A stretch of 64,000 bases of DNA from Arthrobacter silviterrae (GCF_011045165.1 NZ_JAAKZI010000015.1:1-64000); one strand, 5' to 3'; positions 32,612 to 41,416 are shown, counted from the first letter of the stretch. Numbers and translations are program-made. Notes: generated from the letters alone by a model not told the origin.

Positions 32612-33498
32612 CCCCCACCCCCGACGCTCCCTCACCTTCCGGCGTGTTTTCCCCAACCCTCCCTCACTTTGTGGGGGTCCTGGGCGGCGGGCGCATGGGC
32701 GCCGGCATTGCCCACGCCTTCCTGATGGCCGGCTGCGAAGTGCTGGTGGTGGAGCGCGACGGCGACGCTGCCGCAGGCGCCCGCACCCGCGTGGAAGCCT
32801 CCGTGGCAAAATCCGTGGAGCGCGGCCTGGCCGGCAGCGCGGAGGGGTTCCTGGACCGGCTTTCAGTGTCCACCGACTACGCGGACTTTGCCGCCTGCGC
32901 GCTGGTGGTGGAGGCCGTCCCGGAAATCTGGGAGCTGAAGGTGGCCTCCCTGCAAGACGTGGAAAAGCACCTGGCGCCCACGGCGTTCCTGGCGTCCAAC
33001 ACCTCATCGCTTTCCATGAGCGGGCTCGGCGCTGAGCTGGAACGGCCCGCAAACTTCATCGGCCTGCACTTCTTCAACCCGGTCCCGGCTTCCACGCTGA
33101 TCGAGGTTGTCATTGCCAAGCAGACCAGCCCCGCCCTGGTGACCACGGCGAAAGGCTGGGTGGAAGCGCTCGGCAAGACCGCCGTCGTGGTTAACGACGC
33201 ACCGGGGTTCGCCTCGTCCCGCCTGGGCGTGATGCTGGCGCTGGAGGCCATCCGCATGGTGGAGGAGCGCGTGGCGAGTGCCGAGGACATCGACAACGCC
33301 ATGGTGCTTGGCTACAAACACGCCACTGGCCCGTTGCGCACCACCGATGTTGTGGGCCTGGACGTGCGGCTGGAAATTGCCGAATACCTGGCGGAAACGC
33401 TGGGGGAGCGCTTTGCACCGCCGCAGCTGCTCCGGGACAAGGTGGCCCGCGGCGAGCTGGGCCGCAAAACCGGCAAGGGTTTTTTCAACTGGGCATAG
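32608..33498 (+). CDS. paaH: 3-hydroxyacyl-CoA dehydrogenase PaaH
   Basis: This 296-residue NAD-dependent enzyme oxidises 3-hydroxyadipyl-CoA. The Rossmann motif VGVLGGGRMGAGIAHAF starts at residue 22. SSNTSSLSM, GLHFFNPVP with the catalytic histidine, and DAPGFASSRLG follow. The first about 20 residues are an unusual extension encoded by a 32-base repeat (32625-32667) related to the intergenic repeat at 19189. The ATG at 32608 was kept because it overlaps the paaF stop (ATGA) and has GAGGAAG upstream. A GTG at residue 22 would start without the extension. Confidence 0.9.
   Translation: MTPTPDAPSPSGVFSPTLPHFVGVLGGGRMGAGIAHAFLMAGCEVLVVERDGDAAAGARTRVEASVAKSVERGLAGSAEGFLDRLSVSTDYADFAACALVVEAVPEIWELKVASLQDVEKHLAPTAFLASNTSSLSMSGLGAELERPANFIGLHFFNPVPASTLIEVVIAKQTSPALVTTAKGWVEALGKTAVVVNDAPGFASSRLGVMLALEAIRMVEERVASAEDIDNAMVLGYKHATGPLRTTDVVGLDVRLEIAEYLAETLGERFAPPQLLRDKVARGELGRKTGKGFFNWA
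32625..32667 (+). repeat. Coding copy of the 32-base repeat inside paaH
   Basis: CTCCCTCAC recurs at 32627 and 32659, exactly 32 bases apart. The segment between (TTCCGG...TTTTCCCC) aligns with the 19221-19252 unit at 23 of 32 bases, followed by an 11 of 11 match to CCCTCCCTCAC. The repeat supplies the codons ahead of the PaaH nucleotide-binding domain. Confidence 0.75.
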
Positions 33499-33522
33499 GC
33501 CCCGCGGATTCGAGGGAAACGG

Positions 33523-35670
33523 ATGGACATGAAGACAGCTATTGAAACGGTGCCCAGCTACATCCAGGATGCCTGGTGGACTCCGGACGACGGCGCCGGG
33601 GGCACCGATGCGCGCGACGCCAGCACGGGGGAGGTCCTCGCCCGGGTGTCGGCCGAAGGGCTGGACCTGGCCGCCGCCGTCGAACACGGCAGGACCGTGG
33701 GGCAGGCCTCGCTGGGCGGGCTGACCATCCACGAGCGGGCACTGAAGCTGCGCGAGCTGGCGCAGTACCTCAACGGCCGCCGCGAGGAGCTTTACGCAAT
33801 TTCCGCCCGGACCGGCGCCACGAAGATCGACTCCATGGTGGACATCGACGGCGGCATTGGCGTGCTGTTCACGTTCTCCTCCAAGGGCCGGCGCGAACTG
33901 CCGAACGCCAACGTCATTGTGGACGGGCCGGTGGAGGTGCTCAGCAAGGACGGCTCCTTCATCGGCGAGCACATCTACACCCGCATCCCCGGGGTGGCCG
34001 TGCAGATCAACGCCTTCAACTTCCCTGTCTGGGGCATGCTGGAAAAGTTCGCCCCCGCCTTCATTGCCGGCGTGCCCACCATCGTCAAGCCGGCCACCCC
34101 CAGCGGCTACCTGGCGGAGGCGGCGGTGCGCGCCATCGTTGAATCCGGGATCCTGCCCGCCGGCTCCCTGCAGCTGATTTCCGGCTCCGCCCGGGACCTG
34201 CTGGACCGTCTGGACTACCGGGACATGGTCTCCTTCACCGGCTCCGCCAGCACCGCCAACCTGCTGAAGAACCACCCCAATGTGGCCCATGGCGGCGTCC
34301 GCTTCACCTCCGAGACCGATTCGCTCAACGCCGCCATCCTGGGCCCCGACGCCGTCCCCGGCACGCCGGAATTCGATGCCTTCGTCAAGTCCGTGGTCAC
34401 CGAAATGACGGTCAAGGCCGGGCAGAAGTGCACGTCCATCCGGCGCACCATCGTCCCCAATGAGCTGCGCCAGGCGGTCATTGACGCGATTGGCTCGCGG
34501 ATCACCGAGCGTGTGGTGGTGGGCGATCCCCGCGCCGCCGGCGTGACCATGGGGGCCCTCGCCTCGCTGGAGCAGCTGGCGGACGTCCGCTCCGCCGTCG
34601 AGACCATGCTCGCGGCCGGCGGCGAACTCGCCTTCGGCACCCTGGACGCACCCCGGGTGACCCTCGCGGACGGGTCCGTGGCCGCTGTCGCTGACGGTGC
34701 ATTCATGTCCCCCGTGGTCCTGGGCTGGGCCGACCCCGAGTCCCCGGCCGTCCACACCCTGGAGGCCTTTGGCCCAGTCACCAGCGTGCTGGGTTATGAC
34801 ACGCACGACGGCGGCGCAGAGCAGGGTGTCGACGTCACCGAGGCCGTCCGGCTCGCTGCAATGGGGGCCGGGTCCCTCGTTGCCACCGTGTGCACCAACG
34901 ATCCTGAGGTCGCCCGGCAATTGGTCACAGGCATTGCAGCCCACCACGGCCGCGTACTGGTCCTTAACCGCGAGGACGCCCGCACGTCAACCGGCCACGG
35001 CTCGCCCGTGCCCCACCTGGTGCACGGCGGGCCGGGGCGTGCCGGCGGCGGCGAGGAACTGGGCGGCATCCGCTCCGTCAAGCACCACATGCAGCGCACC
35101 GCCATCCAGGGCTCGCCCAACATGCTCACGGCCGTGACAGGTGTGTGGCACACGGGAGCTGACCGGGTGGCTGCCGGCGATCCGGAGTTCGGTGCCGTGG
35201 CCGGTGCCGTCCATCCGTTCCGCAAATCCCTGGCCGAGCTGCACATTGGCGACGCATTCGCCTCCGGGCTGCGGCAGGTCACGCTGGAGGACATCACGGC
35301 GTTCGCCGACACCACGGGCGACACCTTTTACGCCCACACGGATGCGGTTGCCGCAGAAAAGAATCCGTTTTTCCCGGGCATCGTGGCCCACGGCTACCTG
35401 CTGGTGTCCTGGGCGGCCGGGCTGTTCGTGGAACCCGCGCCGGGCCCCGTGCTGGCCAACTACGGGCTGGAAAACCTGCGCTTCATCACACCCGTGGCGG
35501 CCGGCGACTCGATCCGCGTGACCCTGACGGCCAAGAAAATCACCCCCCGCGTCACCGACGAATATGGCGAGGTCTGCTGGGACGCGATCCTGCACAATCA
35601 AAACGGCGAGATCGTGGCCACTTACGACGTGCTGACGCTCGTGGAGAAAGAGGACACGCTGTACAAGTAG
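33523..35670 (+). CDS. paaZ: Bifunctional oxepin-CoA hydrolase / semialdehyde dehydrogenase PaaZ
   Basis: This 715-residue protein joins an aldehyde dehydrogenase domain (about residues 1-525) to a MaoC-like hydratase domain (about 550-700). E264 in TSETDS and C303 in AGQKCTSIRR match the ALDH catalytic pair. GDTFYAHTDAVAAEKNPFF with GIVAHGYL marks the hydrolase site. PaaZ opens the oxepin-CoA ring and oxidises the resulting semialdehyde before it can form dead-end compounds. Both halves look intact. The ATG at 33523 has GAGGGAAA upstream, with a second ATG two codons later. A long inverted repeat follows the stop. Confidence 0.93.
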   Translation: MDMKTAIETVPSYIQDAWWTPDDGAGGTDARDASTGEVLARVSAEGLDLAAAVEHGRTVGQASLGGLTIHERALKLRELAQYLNGRREELYAISARTGATKIDSMVDIDGGIGVLFTFSSKGRRELPNANVIVDGPVEVLSKDGSFIGEHIYTRIPGVAVQINAFNFPVWGMLEKFAPAFIAGVPTIVKPATPSGYLAEAAVRAIVESGILPAGSLQLISGSARDLLDRLDYRDMVSFTGSASTANLLKNHPNVAHGGVRFTSETDSLNAAILGPDAVPGTPEFDAFVKSVVTEMTVKAGQKCTSIRRTIVPNELRQAVIDAIGSRITERVVVGDPRAAGVTMGALASLEQLADVRSAVETMLAAGGELAFGTLDAPRVTLADGSVAAVADGAFMSPVVLGWADPESPAVHTLEAFGPVTSVLGYDTHDGGAEQGVDVTEAVRLAAMGAGSLVATVCTNDPEVARQLVTGIAAHHGRVLVLNREDARTSTGHGSPVPHLVHGGPGRAGGGEELGGIRSVKHHMQRTAIQGSPNMLTAVTGVWHTGADRVAAGDPEFGAVAGAVHPFRKSLAELHIGDAFASGLRQVTLEDITAFADTTGDTFYAHTDAVAAEKNPFFPGIVAHGYLLVSWAAGLFVEPAPGPVLANYGLENLRFITPVAAGDSIRVTLTAKKITPRVTDEYGEVCWDAILHNQNGEIVATYDVLTLVEKEDTLYK

Positions 35671-35680
35671 GCAAGACCCT

Positions 35681-35781
35681 GTGGCGGCCCGGCATTTTTC
35701 CGGTGACTATCCGACGCGTCGGCCGCGGGCGGCCTTTGGCGTCTCCTTTACGTCACCTACAAAAAATGCCGGCTCCGCCAC
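35681..35781. terminator. Long inverted repeat between convergent paaZ and DUF427 genes
   Basis: GTGGCGGCCCGGCATTTTTC at 35681-35700 with CGGTGAC at 35701-35707 pairs with 35752-35781 (GTCACCTAC, then AAAAAATGCCGGC, then TCCGCCAC) apart from small bulges. The T- and A-runs within the arms give either strand a U-run, as in bidirectional terminators. The 44-base loop contains a perfect 12-bp palindrome, CCGACGCGTCGG, at 35711-35722. The size exceeds a normal terminator, so a repeat element is also possible. Confidence 0.6.
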
Positions 35782-35803
35782 TGTCGGGATTACACGCGTC
35801 TGT

Positions 35804-36568
35804 CTATAGCTCCGTGACGTCCACGAGGTGGTCATAGAAGCAGACGTAGCCGGCGATTTCCGCGGCGGGTGGCAACGGCTTCTGGTAGCTCCAGGCCACA
35901 TCCTCCCCGGACCCGCCCGCCAGCCGCCAGTAGCTGGCCACCCCCTTGTAGGGACACAGCGTTACGGAATCGGTGGGGATCAGCTGGTCCCAGTTCACGT
36001 CCGACGGCGGCACATAAATCCGCTCCGCCATGCCTGTCTCAAACACGAGGGCCGGTGTGGTGGATTCAGCCAGCGCCACGCCGCCGCTGCTGACCCTCAC
36101 GTGCCGGGTGCTGTGCCGGATGTCGATGCGGTGGAAGGGGTCGCGCGGGTGGGCCTGCACGGAGTCGTCCTCCTCCAGCCAGCTGAATGCAGTGGGGTCA
36201 AATGCCACGTAGCCGGCGAGGTCCGGGTCGTCCAGCTCAAATGCGCCTCCCGCCGCGGTCTGTCCGCCGGACGAGACGTCCAGTGCCGTTCCCGGGGCGC
36301 TGTGCTGGCCAAAGGGAATGCCGGGGTGCAGTACAGGGGGCAGATCCGGTGACGGCGGCGTGGGCGGGGCAGGGCTCAGGACACCCACGACGTCGTTCGC
36401 CGGCACCGCGTAGCACGGCACCACCCGCCGTGGTTCCCAAAGCACCACGGCGCTGCGGGTGTCCAGCACGGGGACCCCGCCCAGCAGTGCGCGGATGTGT
36501 TTGGCGGTGGGTTCGTAGCGAAGCTCCGGCAGGAGTGCCCAGAGTGAGGCTGATATCTTGGTGGCCAT
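35804..36568 (-). CDS. DUF427 domain-containing protein
   Basis: This 254-residue protein matches the two-part DUF427 arrangement. LRYEPTAKHIRALLGGVPVLDT, then VVLWEPRRVVPCYAVP, is in the N-terminal part. The C-terminal core is IDIRHSTRHVRVSSGGVALAES, followed by LCPYKGVASYWRL. The fold is a beta-tent domain of unknown function. A proline-rich linker (about residues 65-85) separates the parts. The start is uncertain: the ATG at 36568 gives the usual N-terminus MATKISASLW but GGAGG lies only one base away, and the frame is open to 36670. It has no evident role in phenylacetate degradation. Confidence 0.75.
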   Translation of the reverse strand: MATKISASLWALLPELRYEPTAKHIRALLGGVPVLDTRSAVVLWEPRRVVPCYAVPANDVVGVLSPAPPTPPSPDLPPVLHPGIPFGQHSAPGTALDVSSGGQTAAGGAFELDDPDLAGYVAFDPTAFSWLEEDDSVQAHPRDPFHRIDIRHSTRHVRVSSGGVALAESTTPALVFETGMAERIYVPPSDVNWDQLIPTDSVTLCPYKGVASYWRLAGGSGEDVAWSYQKPLPPAAEIAGYVCFYDHLVDVTEL

Positions 36569-36666
36569 GCCTCCAGCGTGCGCCGTGCCGGGCTGGCCGT
36601 CAATCCAGTTGCCGCGGGTACCGTCCCCGGCGCCCCCCGACCGGCGTCCACCGCCCGGGGCCTGAG

Positions 36667-38811
36667 TCACGACATGCCGCGGTGGTATGTGTTGCGTCGC
36701 TCCGTTCGCGTGATGTCGTCACAGTAGGGCGGGGTGAACCAGGCGGTGCCACCGACGAGCCTGACGGTCCAGCCACGCTCGTGGAGATAGTGGTGGTGAA
36801 GGCTGCAGCAGAGGACGCCATTGTCCACGCTTGTCGCCCCACCGTCCTTCCAGGGGCGGATGTGATGGGCTTCCGCCCACTGCGGCGGCGCCATGCAGTC
36901 CGGATAGGCGCAGCCCATGTCCCGGGCGGCCAGGATCTTTCGTTGTGCGAAGGTGAACAGCCGCTGCGTGCGGCCAACATCCAAAATGCCGCCGTTGCTG
37001 TCGCGCAAAAGTTGGGTGACGTCGGCATCGCATAAGTCTTCCTCGAACAGGGCCAGGGGGACCCTGCCGCTGTACGGCACAAGGACCGTGCCGGCAGCAG
37101 CCTGTTGGTCGAGGTCTTCCTGGCTTGTGGAGAGGTAGAGCTGGGACTTCAGCCCACCGTTCAGGGGCAGCTTGTCAGTGCGGGCGGCCAAGCGGACGCA
37201 ATTGATCAGCCCGTCGAGAAGTCTTTGGCCCCGGGTGCGCCTGTCCTGGACGGCCGGGTCGGTGCTTTTGGGGTCGATGGGGTTGAGCCCCTCCAGCTCC
37301 GCGTCGGAGCCGGGCTCGGGCACCAACACGCCGTCAACCAGGCGCGGCCACGGCTCTGCGCCGTCACCTTCAGGCTGCGGTGGCCAGTCCGGTGCGGGCC
37401 CCAAGGTCCAGGGGACTTCGGCGGCCTGGGATGGCCTGGCCCAGCCGTTGCCAGGGCCGCAGTCGAGGAGGTCCGGGATCCAGAACCACTTGTCGCCGAA
37501 AAAGCGGGGCGGGATGGCATGCGGTGGGGCTCCCGGAGGCGGGGCCGGAAGGTCTTGGGCTACCAGTGGCTGAGGCCAACCGGGCGATGCCCATGGGCTG
37601 ATGGCGACAGAAGGCGGCTTAATCCAGGTGCTGCCGTCGTCCCCTGTGGACGGCGTCCACAAGGGCTGCCTCGGATCCAGGAGGACTGGTGGGGATTGCT
37701 GTGCTTGAGGTTCCTGCGGTACTGATGGAGATTGCTGTGGTGGCGGGGATTGCTGTTCTTGAGGTGCCTGCTGTGTCCGCGGGGATTGCGTGGTCTGCCC
37801 GGCACGGCCCACGTTCAGCAGTTCTGTCAAGAACTCCAGCTGGTCCGGACCGGGCCCGGCCGGATTGGCTTGCTGTTCCAAGCCCGCCTCATCGTCATTC
37901 GCCCGTTTGTCATTCGCCCGTTTGTCATCCGCCTGTTCGGCATCTGCCCCCTCGACATCTTTCACCCTGGGACTCGTGGCCCAACCGATGCCAGCCATGA
38001 GGTGCTCATACTGGCGGATGGTTAAATGCCCGTCGATGCGGACCATTCCGCGCCATTGACGGCGGAAGAAGATGCCCTGCTTGGCCAAGAGCTCCGACTC
38101 GGACGGCTTTTGCCCGTCCGGGTCAAGGAGTGCCATGGCATGCGCGCCCAGGCGGCGGAGGAATTCAGGCGGCTCAACATCCGCATGCCCGGTGAGATTT
38201 TGTTCCAGTTCGCGCACCTTGTTTTCGGGAACGGTCCCCTCAGCGGCAAGGCGTGACGCCGCATCAACAAAACCGGAAATCATGACGGCCTGTTCAGCTG
38301 AAACCCGCCCGGAGAACAAGGCCGAGCCCAGCACCGGCTGAGTGGCCTCCGCCGTGACCTTCGTGAGGGCGTCGGTGGTGGGCAGGAAACGACTGGCCAG
38401 CCGGAGGCGGCGGGCAGATTCGGCGCGGCTGAGCCTGAGGGAATCGCTCAGGAATTCGCCGGGGGTCCGGGATCCGGATTCTTCGTAACGGCCGTCATCC
38501 ATGCGGTTCGACAACTCCCCGGCGGCCTGGACCAGGAGGCCTTGCAGGTGCCGGTTGAGCTGCTCCAGCTGTTGGGCCCAGGCGACGGCCTCGGCATCCG
38601 TGAGGGTCCCAAGCTCAAGCCCCAAGGGCGAGGAAATGAGGGGTGGGGAAACAGGCGGCGAAGCAACAAGCGGTGAAGACGGTGCCTGTGCTGCTGAGGC
38701 GGCCCGCACTAGGGCGTTGGCAAGGCCCAAAAGCTGGTGAATGTGTTCACCAGCCGCGCTCCCATGCTGTGCGGAACCGGGCTCTCCCGGCGTCCTTGCC
38801 GTTGCTTCCAT
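36667..38811 (-). CDS. DUF222 / HNH endonuclease domain protein (13E12 repeat family)
   Basis: This 714-residue protein has an N-terminal DUF222 helical domain (about residues 60-300) and a C-terminal HNH motif (CAYPDCMAPPQWAEAHHIRP, then NGVLCCSLHHHYLHERG, about residues 630-680). Between them is a low-complexity linker rich in Q and P and a 5-residue repeat (DKRAN). Such genes occur in many copies in actinobacteria. They are often linked to mobile introns or repeats, and their function is not established. It separates the paaZ unit from the paaR unit and overlaps the DUF427 frame's upstream extension. Confidence 0.85.
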   Translation of the reverse strand: MEATARTPGEPGSAQHGSAAGEHIHQLLGLANALVRAASAAQAPSSPLVASPPVSPPLISSPLGLELGTLTDAEAVAWAQQLEQLNRHLQGLLVQAAGELSNRMDDGRYEESGSRTPGEFLSDSLRLSRAESARRLRLASRFLPTTDALTKVTAEATQPVLGSALFSGRVSAEQAVMISGFVDAASRLAAEGTVPENKVRELEQNLTGHADVEPPEFLRRLGAHAMALLDPDGQKPSESELLAKQGIFFRRQWRGMVRIDGHLTIRQYEHLMAGIGWATSPRVKDVEGADAEQADDKRANDKRANDDEAGLEQQANPAGPGPDQLEFLTELLNVGRAGQTTQSPRTQQAPQEQQSPPPQQSPSVPQEPQAQQSPPVLLDPRQPLWTPSTGDDGSTWIKPPSVAISPWASPGWPQPLVAQDLPAPPPGAPPHAIPPRFFGDKWFWIPDLLDCGPGNGWARPSQAAEVPWTLGPAPDWPPQPEGDGAEPWPRLVDGVLVPEPGSDAELEGLNPIDPKSTDPAVQDRRTRGQRLLDGLINCVRLAARTDKLPLNGGLKSQLYLSTSQEDLDQQAAAGTVLVPYSGRVPLALFEEDLCDADVTQLLRDSNGGILDVGRTQRLFTFAQRKILAARDMGCAYPDCMAPPQWAEAHHIRPWKDGGATSVDNGVLCCSLHHHYLHERGWTVRLVGGTAWFTPPYCDDITRTERRNTYHRGMS
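37896..37940. repeat. 15-base tandem repeat in the DUF222-HNH linker
   Basis: CATTCGCCCGTTTGT occurs twice in direct tandem (37896-37910, 37911-37925), followed by a diverged third unit (37926-37940). On the coding strand it encodes the pentapeptide repeat D-K-R-A-N. Being in frame, copy-number changes would alter only linker length. Confidence 0.85.
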
Positions 38812-38937
38812 GCCTCCACACTACGCGGAAGCACTGACACTGTTCGAGAGAAATTCGAATATGTGGAAAACTCCACAACCTGCTCCACCTGTGGAGGGAT
38901 GATCCCCGAAAAATCGCCGGTTCGCCGCCGCAGACGG

Positions 38938-39552
38938 CTACTTGTGCAGCCCTTGGAAGGACATGGTGATGACGTCGTCGGCCAGCTTTTCAGCCGAGAG
39001 CGGGCCCCCGGGCTTGTACCACTCCACGATGGAGTTGATGGTGCCAAACAGCAGCCGTGTGATGGTGCCGGGGGCGATGTCGGTGCGCAAGGAGCCTTCC
39101 AGCTGGGCAGTGGCGACCAGCCCCGTGATGGTGCGGTCGAAAACGCGGCGCCGGGCCAGGGCGTCGCGTTCCATCTCGGTGTTGCCGCGCAGGCGCAGCA
39201 GCAGGGTCACAAAGGGAAGCCGGTCCACCAGCACCCCGATGGTCCCCCGGAGCACAAACTCAAGGCGGGAGTCGGGCGGGCCGGACATGGCGCCGTCGAG
39301 CTTCAGGACGCCCTCCAGGCCGCCCATGGCCTCCTCCAAGGCCAGCCGCAGCAGTTCCTCCTTGGACGGGACATGGTGGTAAATGGCGGACTTGGAGATG
39401 CCCAGGTGCTCCGCCAGCAAGCCCATCGACGTGGCGTCATAGCCATGTTTGTTGAACACATCCACGGCAATCCGGAGCACTGACTGCTGGTCGTAGCCGG
39501 GGCGGCCGCGCTTCGAGGAGGACGTGGCGGTGGCAGGGGCGGAGTTGGGCAT
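38938..39552 (-). CDS. paaR: TetR/AcrR family regulator, probable PaaR
   Basis: This 204-residue protein has a TetR N-terminal helix-turn-helix: VLRIAVDVFNKHGYDATSM, then LAEHLGISKSAIYHHVPSK. The rest is a helical ligand-binding domain with a TetR_C-like end (FGTINSIVEWYKPGG). It is the last gene of paaI-paaK-paaR. In actinobacteria the TetR-type PaaR represses the phenylacetate genes and releases DNA on phenylacetyl-CoA. Three operator-like sites in this window share the sequence ACCGAnnGTTCnTT, consistent with one regulator. The ATG at 39552 has AGGAA upstream. The frame is open to 39591, which would overlap paaK. Confidence 0.85.
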   Translation of the reverse strand: MPNSAPATATSSSKRGRPGYDQQSVLRIAVDVFNKHGYDATSMGLLAEHLGISKSAIYHHVPSKEELLRLALEEAMGGLEGVLKLDGAMSGPPDSRLEFVLRGTIGVLVDRLPFVTLLLRLRGNTEMERDALARRRVFDRTITGLVATAQLEGSLRTDIAPGTITRLLFGTINSIVEWYKPGGPLSAEKLADDVITMSFQGLHK

Positions 39553-39587
39553 GGTTCCTAGTTTCTCACGGGGACTTCGGCTGGGGC

Positions 39588-40922
39588 TCAATCACCGGCC
39601 CTGGGCCCGGCCTTGGGGCGGTTGTCGTAGATCCGGCGGAGCTTGCCGTTGGAGCGTTCCAGCGAGCCTGGTTCAACGACGTCGATCACGCAGGAGGAAC
39701 CCACATGGATCTTGATTTGGGACTTCAGTTCGGCGGCGGCGGCCGCACGGTCCGAGGGGGTGGTGTTTTCGCGCGGCTCAATGTGGATGGTCATTTCGTC
39801 CATCCGGCCCGTGCGGGTCAGTTCCAGCTGAAAATGCGGGCTAAGCGCCGGAATGCGCAGGGCGATTTCCTCGATCTGGGAGGGGAACATGTTCACGCCG
39901 CGCAGGATGATCATGTCGTCGCTGCGCCCGGAAATGCGGGACATGCGGCGCATGGAGGGCCGTGCCGTGCCGGGGAGCAGGCTGGAGAGGTCCTTGGTGC
40001 GGTAGCGAATGATCGGCAGCGCCTCCTTGGTCAGGGAGGTGAAGACGAGCTCGCCCTTGTGTCCGTCGGGCAAGACAGTGGTGTGGTCGAAGGGGTCAAT
40101 GATTTCCGGGCGGAAGTGGTCCTCCCAGATGTGGTTGCCGTCCTTGGTTTCCACCGATTCGCCGGCCACGCCAGGCCCCATGACCTCGGACAGCCCGTAA
40201 ATGTCGCAGGCGTCCAGGTCCATGCCGACTTCCAGCTCGTGCCGCATTTCCTCCGTCCACGGCTCGGCGCCGCAGACGGCAAATTTCAGCGAAGTGCTGC
40301 GCGGGTCGATTCCCCGGTGGGTCATCGCGTCCATGATGGTCAGCAGGTAGGTGGGGGTGCACAAGATGGCGTCCGGCTCAAAGTCCAGGATCAGCTGGAT
40401 CTGCTTTTCCGTCTGCCCGCCGGACATGGGAATCACGGTGGTGCCCAGTGCCTCGGCACCGTAGTGCGCGCCCAGGCCGCCGGTGAACAGTCCGTAGCCG
40501 TAGGCGTTGTGGACCTTCATGCCGGGCCGCACGCCGGAAGCCCGCATGGACCGGGCCACCAGGGACGCCCAAACATTGAGGTCGTTTTGGGTGTACCCCA
40601 CCACCGTGGGCCGGCCCGTGGTGCCGGAGCTGGCGTGGATGCGCACCACCTCGCTCTGCGGCACGGCGAACATGCCAAACGGGTACTCCAGCCGGAGATC
40701 TTCCTTGGTGGTGTACGGAAACTTGGCGAGGTCAGGCAGTTCACGGAGATCGGAGGGGTGGACGCCGGCCTCGTCAAACTTGCGCTTGTACATGGGCACC
40801 CGGTCGTAGGCGTAGGCCAGGGTGTGCTGAAGCCGGCTGAGTTGGAGGGACTCCAGCTCCTCGCGGCCCATGAGTTCCGCTGCATCCAGCTGCGAGGGGT
40901 CGGTCTTGGTGGTGTCGGTCAT
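39588..40922 (-). CDS. paaK: Phenylacetate--CoA ligase PaaK
   Basis: This 444-residue adenylate-forming ligase activates phenylacetate to phenylacetyl-CoA, the entry step of the pathway and the source of the inducer. The P-loop is RIHASSGTTGRPTVVGYTQ (about residues 95-113). The adenylation motif DIYGLSEVMGPGVAGE, then RTKDLSSLLPG and SDDMIILRGVNMFPSQIE, follow in order. The ATG at 40922 was chosen. A TTG six codons upstream lies in the ribosome-binding region. It starts 14 bases after paaI and ends 35 bases before paaR, so all three are probably cotranscribed. Confidence 0.94.
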   Translation of the reverse strand: MTDTTKTDPSQLDAAELMGREELESLQLSRLQHTLAYAYDRVPMYKRKFDEAGVHPSDLRELPDLAKFPYTTKEDLRLEYPFGMFAVPQSEVVRIHASSGTTGRPTVVGYTQNDLNVWASLVARSMRASGVRPGMKVHNAYGYGLFTGGLGAHYGAEALGTTVIPMSGGQTEKQIQLILDFEPDAILCTPTYLLTIMDAMTHRGIDPRSTSLKFAVCGAEPWTEEMRHELEVGMDLDACDIYGLSEVMGPGVAGESVETKDGNHIWEDHFRPEIIDPFDHTTVLPDGHKGELVFTSLTKEALPIIRYRTKDLSSLLPGTARPSMRRMSRISGRSDDMIILRGVNMFPSQIEEIALRIPALSPHFQLELTRTGRMDEMTIHIEPRENTTPSDRAAAAAELKSQIKIHVGSSCVIDVVEPGSLERSNGKLRRIYDNRPKAGPRAGD

Positions 40923-40936
40923 CGATGACGGACCTT

Positions 40937-41374
40937 TCAATTCGTGTGTCTATTGGGAATGGTCCGGCTGCGCCCGCGGAATTCGGCCACCACGGTGGGG
41001 GAGCCGCCGTTTTCGGCAGTGACCTGCACGTCATACAGCCCGCTGCGGCCCTGCTGCTGGCGGCGGTTGGCGACGGCGGTGATCCGCTGGCCGGCGCGCG
41101 TTGGCGCCAGGAAATTGACGTCGACGCCGGACGCCACCGTCACGTGGCTGCTGTCACCCTGGGCGGAGTTGCAGGCCAGGGCAAAGGCGGAGTCGGCGAA
41201 GGCAAAAATCATGCCGCCGTGCGTGATGCCGAAGCCGTTCATCATCTCCGGGCGCAGCGTCATGGCAATGGTGGCGTGGCCGTCGCCGAACCCGAGGACC
41301 TCAATGCCCAGCCACTCGGACGCGTAGTCGTTCGACAGGATCGGGTGCCGGGCCCCGGCCTCGCTGGACGCCAT
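40937..41374 (-). CDS. paaI: Hydroxyphenylacetyl-CoA thioesterase PaaI
   Basis: This 145-residue hot-dog-fold thioesterase has the family core FGITHGGMIFAFADSAFALACNS and VDVNFLAPTRAGQ. PaaI hydrolyses ring-hydroxylated phenylacetyl-CoAs that clog the pathway, freeing CoA. The catalytic aspartate is expected in FADSAF (D present), and the HGG loop is intact. The ATG at 41374 has GAGGAG upstream. It is the first gene of the minus-strand unit and faces paaA across 159 bases that hold both promoters and two operators. Confidence 0.9.
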   Translation of the reverse strand: MASSEAGARHPILSNDYASEWLGIEVLGFGDGHATIAMTLRPEMMNGFGITHGGMIFAFADSAFALACNSAQGDSSHVTVASGVDVNFLAPTRAGQRITAVANRRQQQGRSGLYDVQVTAENGGSPTVVAEFRGRSRTIPNRHTN

Positions 41375-41394
41375 GTGTTGCTCCTCACTTTTTC

Positions 41395-41416
41395 TTACCG
41401 AATGTTCATTAGGTAA
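41395..41416. promoter_or_regulatory. Candidate PaaR operator of paaI-paaK-paaR
   Basis: TTACCGAATGTTCATTAGGTAA is a 22-base inverted repeat with matching 5-base ends and largely symmetric interior. It overlaps the paaI -10 element and lies 20 bases before the paaI start. It shares ACCGAnnGTTCnTT with the other two sites. Binding here would make paaR autoregulated. Confidence 0.6.

Noticed and set aside
30647-34947. Very long minus-strand open frames opposite the thiolase-paaZ operon
   Set aside because: They have no recognisable domain and mirror the codon-position bias of the real plus-strand genes.
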